From Deltaproteobacteria bacterium (GTDB lineage: Bacteria; Desulfobacterota; B13-G15): a DNA stretch of 6,231 bases. This document shows positions 5,307 to 6,231 of this stretch, in pieces (position 1 is the stretch's first letter; every line of letters begins with the position of its first letter). Made by a program: the position numbers and the translations under genes. The notes under the pieces were generated by a model. The model was not told the origin of the DNA. It worked only from the letters and a program-made list of their open reading frames with translations, and ran no database searches. The stretch covers positions 1 to 6,231 of the forward strand of contig QMLK01000066.1 of the NCBI GenBank assembly GCA_003646705.1, in the 5' to 3' direction.

Positions 5307-6177
5307 GAGCATGACGGGCTACGGTAGGGCCTCTGGCGAGACCTCCCTGGGGGAGGTGAGGGTGGAGGTCCGATCCCTCAACCATCGCTTCCTGGACCTC
5401 AACATCAGGGCCCCGAAGGAGCTTTCAGCCTTGGAGATGGAGATGCGGGACCTGATAAGGTCCAAGGTTTACAGGGGTAAGGTGGACCTGACGCTCAGGA
5501 TAGAGGGAACCTCCGAGGGCCCTCCTCGGATGAGGCTGGAGGTGGACTGGGGGCTCATCGAGACCTACCTCGGGGCCCTCGAGGCCATAAAGGAGCGCTA
5601 CGGCCTCGAAGGGAGACCGAACCTCGAACACATCCTCTGGGCCAGGGAACTCCTCTCCTTCCGCGAGGTGGAGGTGCAGAAGGAGGTGTGGGAGGAGCTG
5701 AGACCCGTAGTGCTCGAGGCCCTGGAGGCGCTGCTGGAAAGCCGCCGCAGGGAGGGGCAAAAGATCCAGGAGGACCTGGAGGCTCGCCTCGAAAGGGTCA
5801 GGCAGTACCTGGGGGAAATAGAAGAGAGGGCCCCTCGGGTGGTCGAGGAATATCGGAGGCGGCTCTCCGAGAGGCTGAAGCAGCTCCTGACCGGGGAGTT
5901 CGAGCAAGGCAGGTTCGAACAGGAGGTGGTCTACTTCGCGGAGAGGTCCGACATCACCGAGGAGGTGGTGAGGCTTCGCAGCCATCTGGAGGAGTTCCGG
6001 AGGCGCCTCCAGGGGGAAGGACCGGTGGGGAGGGCCCTGGACTTCCTCCTGCAGGAGATGAACCGCGAGACCAACACCATAGGCTCCAAGGCCAACGACC
6101 TGGAGATAGTCCAGAGGGTCTTGGCCATCAAGGAGGAGATAGAGAAGCTACGGGAACAGGTCCAGAACATGGAGTGA
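5299..6177 (+). CDS. yicC: YicC/YloC family endoribonuclease
   Basis: This 292-residue cytoplasmic protein is full length for the family. E. coli YicC is reported as an endoribonuclease involved in small RNA turnover; the role here is inferred from that. The start MIRSMTGYGRA is the family's hallmark N-terminus, followed by VRSLNHRFLDL (24-34) and RGKVDLTLRIE (59-69). The middle (about 125-200) is strongly helical and charged, with RREGQKIQEDL (150-160). The C-terminal DUF1732-type region has YFAERSDITEEVVRLRSHLEEF (212-233), ALDFLLQEMNRE (246-257), then NTIGSKANDLEI (259-270), and ends in KLREQVQNME. ATG 5299 overlaps the DUF4416 stop by eight bases, with GAGGG nearby. It is followed four bases later by a remA-like start, the pairing seen in many bacteria. 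Confidence 0.95.
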   Translation: MIRSMTGYGRASGETSLGEVRVEVRSLNHRFLDLNIRAPKELSALEMEMRDLIRSKVYRGKVDLTLRIEGTSEGPPRMRLEVDWGLIETYLGALEAIKERYGLEGRPNLEHILWARELLSFREVEVQKEVWEELRPVVLEALEALLESRRREGQKIQEDLEARLERVRQYLGEIEERAPRVVEEYRRRLSERLKQLLTGEFEQGRFEQEVVYFAERSDITEEVVRLRSHLEEFRRRLQGEGPVGRALDFLLQEMNRETNTIGSKANDLEIVQRVLAIKEEIEKLREQVQNME

Positions 6178-6181
6178 GCAG

Positions 6182-6231
6182 ATGGGGGGATCGGGCAAGA
6201 GGTTGAAACTGGTCAACGTGGGATTCGGCAA
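6182..6231 (+). CDS. remA: RemA-like (DUF370) regulatory protein, 5' end only
   Basis: Only the first 16 codons are present (MGGSGKRLKLVNVGFG, then a partial codon likely for N). The KLVNVGFG segment matches the opening strand of RemA/DUF370 proteins, and the position directly after yicC is where remA sits in many bacteria. In Bacillus subtilis RemA is a DNA-binding activator of biofilm matrix genes; the role outside that group is less clear. ATG 6182 has GGAG (6171-6174) seven bases upstream. Family members usually start one or two residues before KL, so this start would add about six residues (G-G-S-G-K-R). TTG 6203 is a possible alternative but has no properly spaced ribosome binding site. 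The rest of the gene is outside the window. Confidence 0.75.
   Translation, partial: MGGSGKRLKLVNVGFG

Noticed and set aside
5688..6206. Second + strand open frame inside yicC
   Set aside because: It gives a low-complexity Gly/Arg/Pro protein in another frame of a clearly coding yicC.

Overview
The window is a tightly packed stretch of a GC-rich bacterial chromosome carrying nine genes, all on the + strand. They are, in order: the 3' end of xseA, an exported M23 peptidase gene, xseB, a polyprenyl synthase gene (ispA type), dxs, tlyA, a DUF4416 gene of unknown function, yicC, and the first codons of a remA-like gene cut by the window end. Neighbouring genes overlap by 4 to 31 bases or are separated by 1 or 4 bases. 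No stretch without a gene exceeds a few bases, and there is no room for an intergenic promoter or terminator.

Layout: 3-1329 holds the two exonuclease VII subunit genes with an envelope peptidase gene between them. 1319-4037 is an isoprenoid block: dxs makes the entry metabolite of the MEP pathway, and the ispA-type enzyme joins the resulting C5 units into longer prenyl diphosphates. 4034-4783 is tlyA, an rRNA 2'-O-methyltransferase with an S4 RNA-binding domain. 4770-5306 is DUF4416. 5299-6231 begins the widely conserved yicC-remA pair, which in many bacteria continues into gmk and rpoZ. One polycistronic transcript entering from upstream of the window is the simplest reading.

Organism: the gene order xseA-xseB-ispA-dxs-tlyA is common in Gram-positive and deltaproteobacterial lineages. 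DUF4416 and RemA-type proteins together, with very frequent AGG arginine codons, suggest Desulfobacterota, Nitrospirota or a similar deep-branching, possibly thermophilic, group. This is an inference from gene content and codon habit, and I cannot name a species.

This is mostly a housekeeping region and I see no clear new system. The points worth a second look are inside the proteins and the RNA. The prenyl synthase lacks about 14 residues just after its second Asp-rich motif. DXS has altered residues in its cofactor loop and beside its catalytic Glu. dxs also carries a perfect 12-bp inverted repeat, and an unexplained DUF4416 gene is embedded in the translation and RNA part of the operon.
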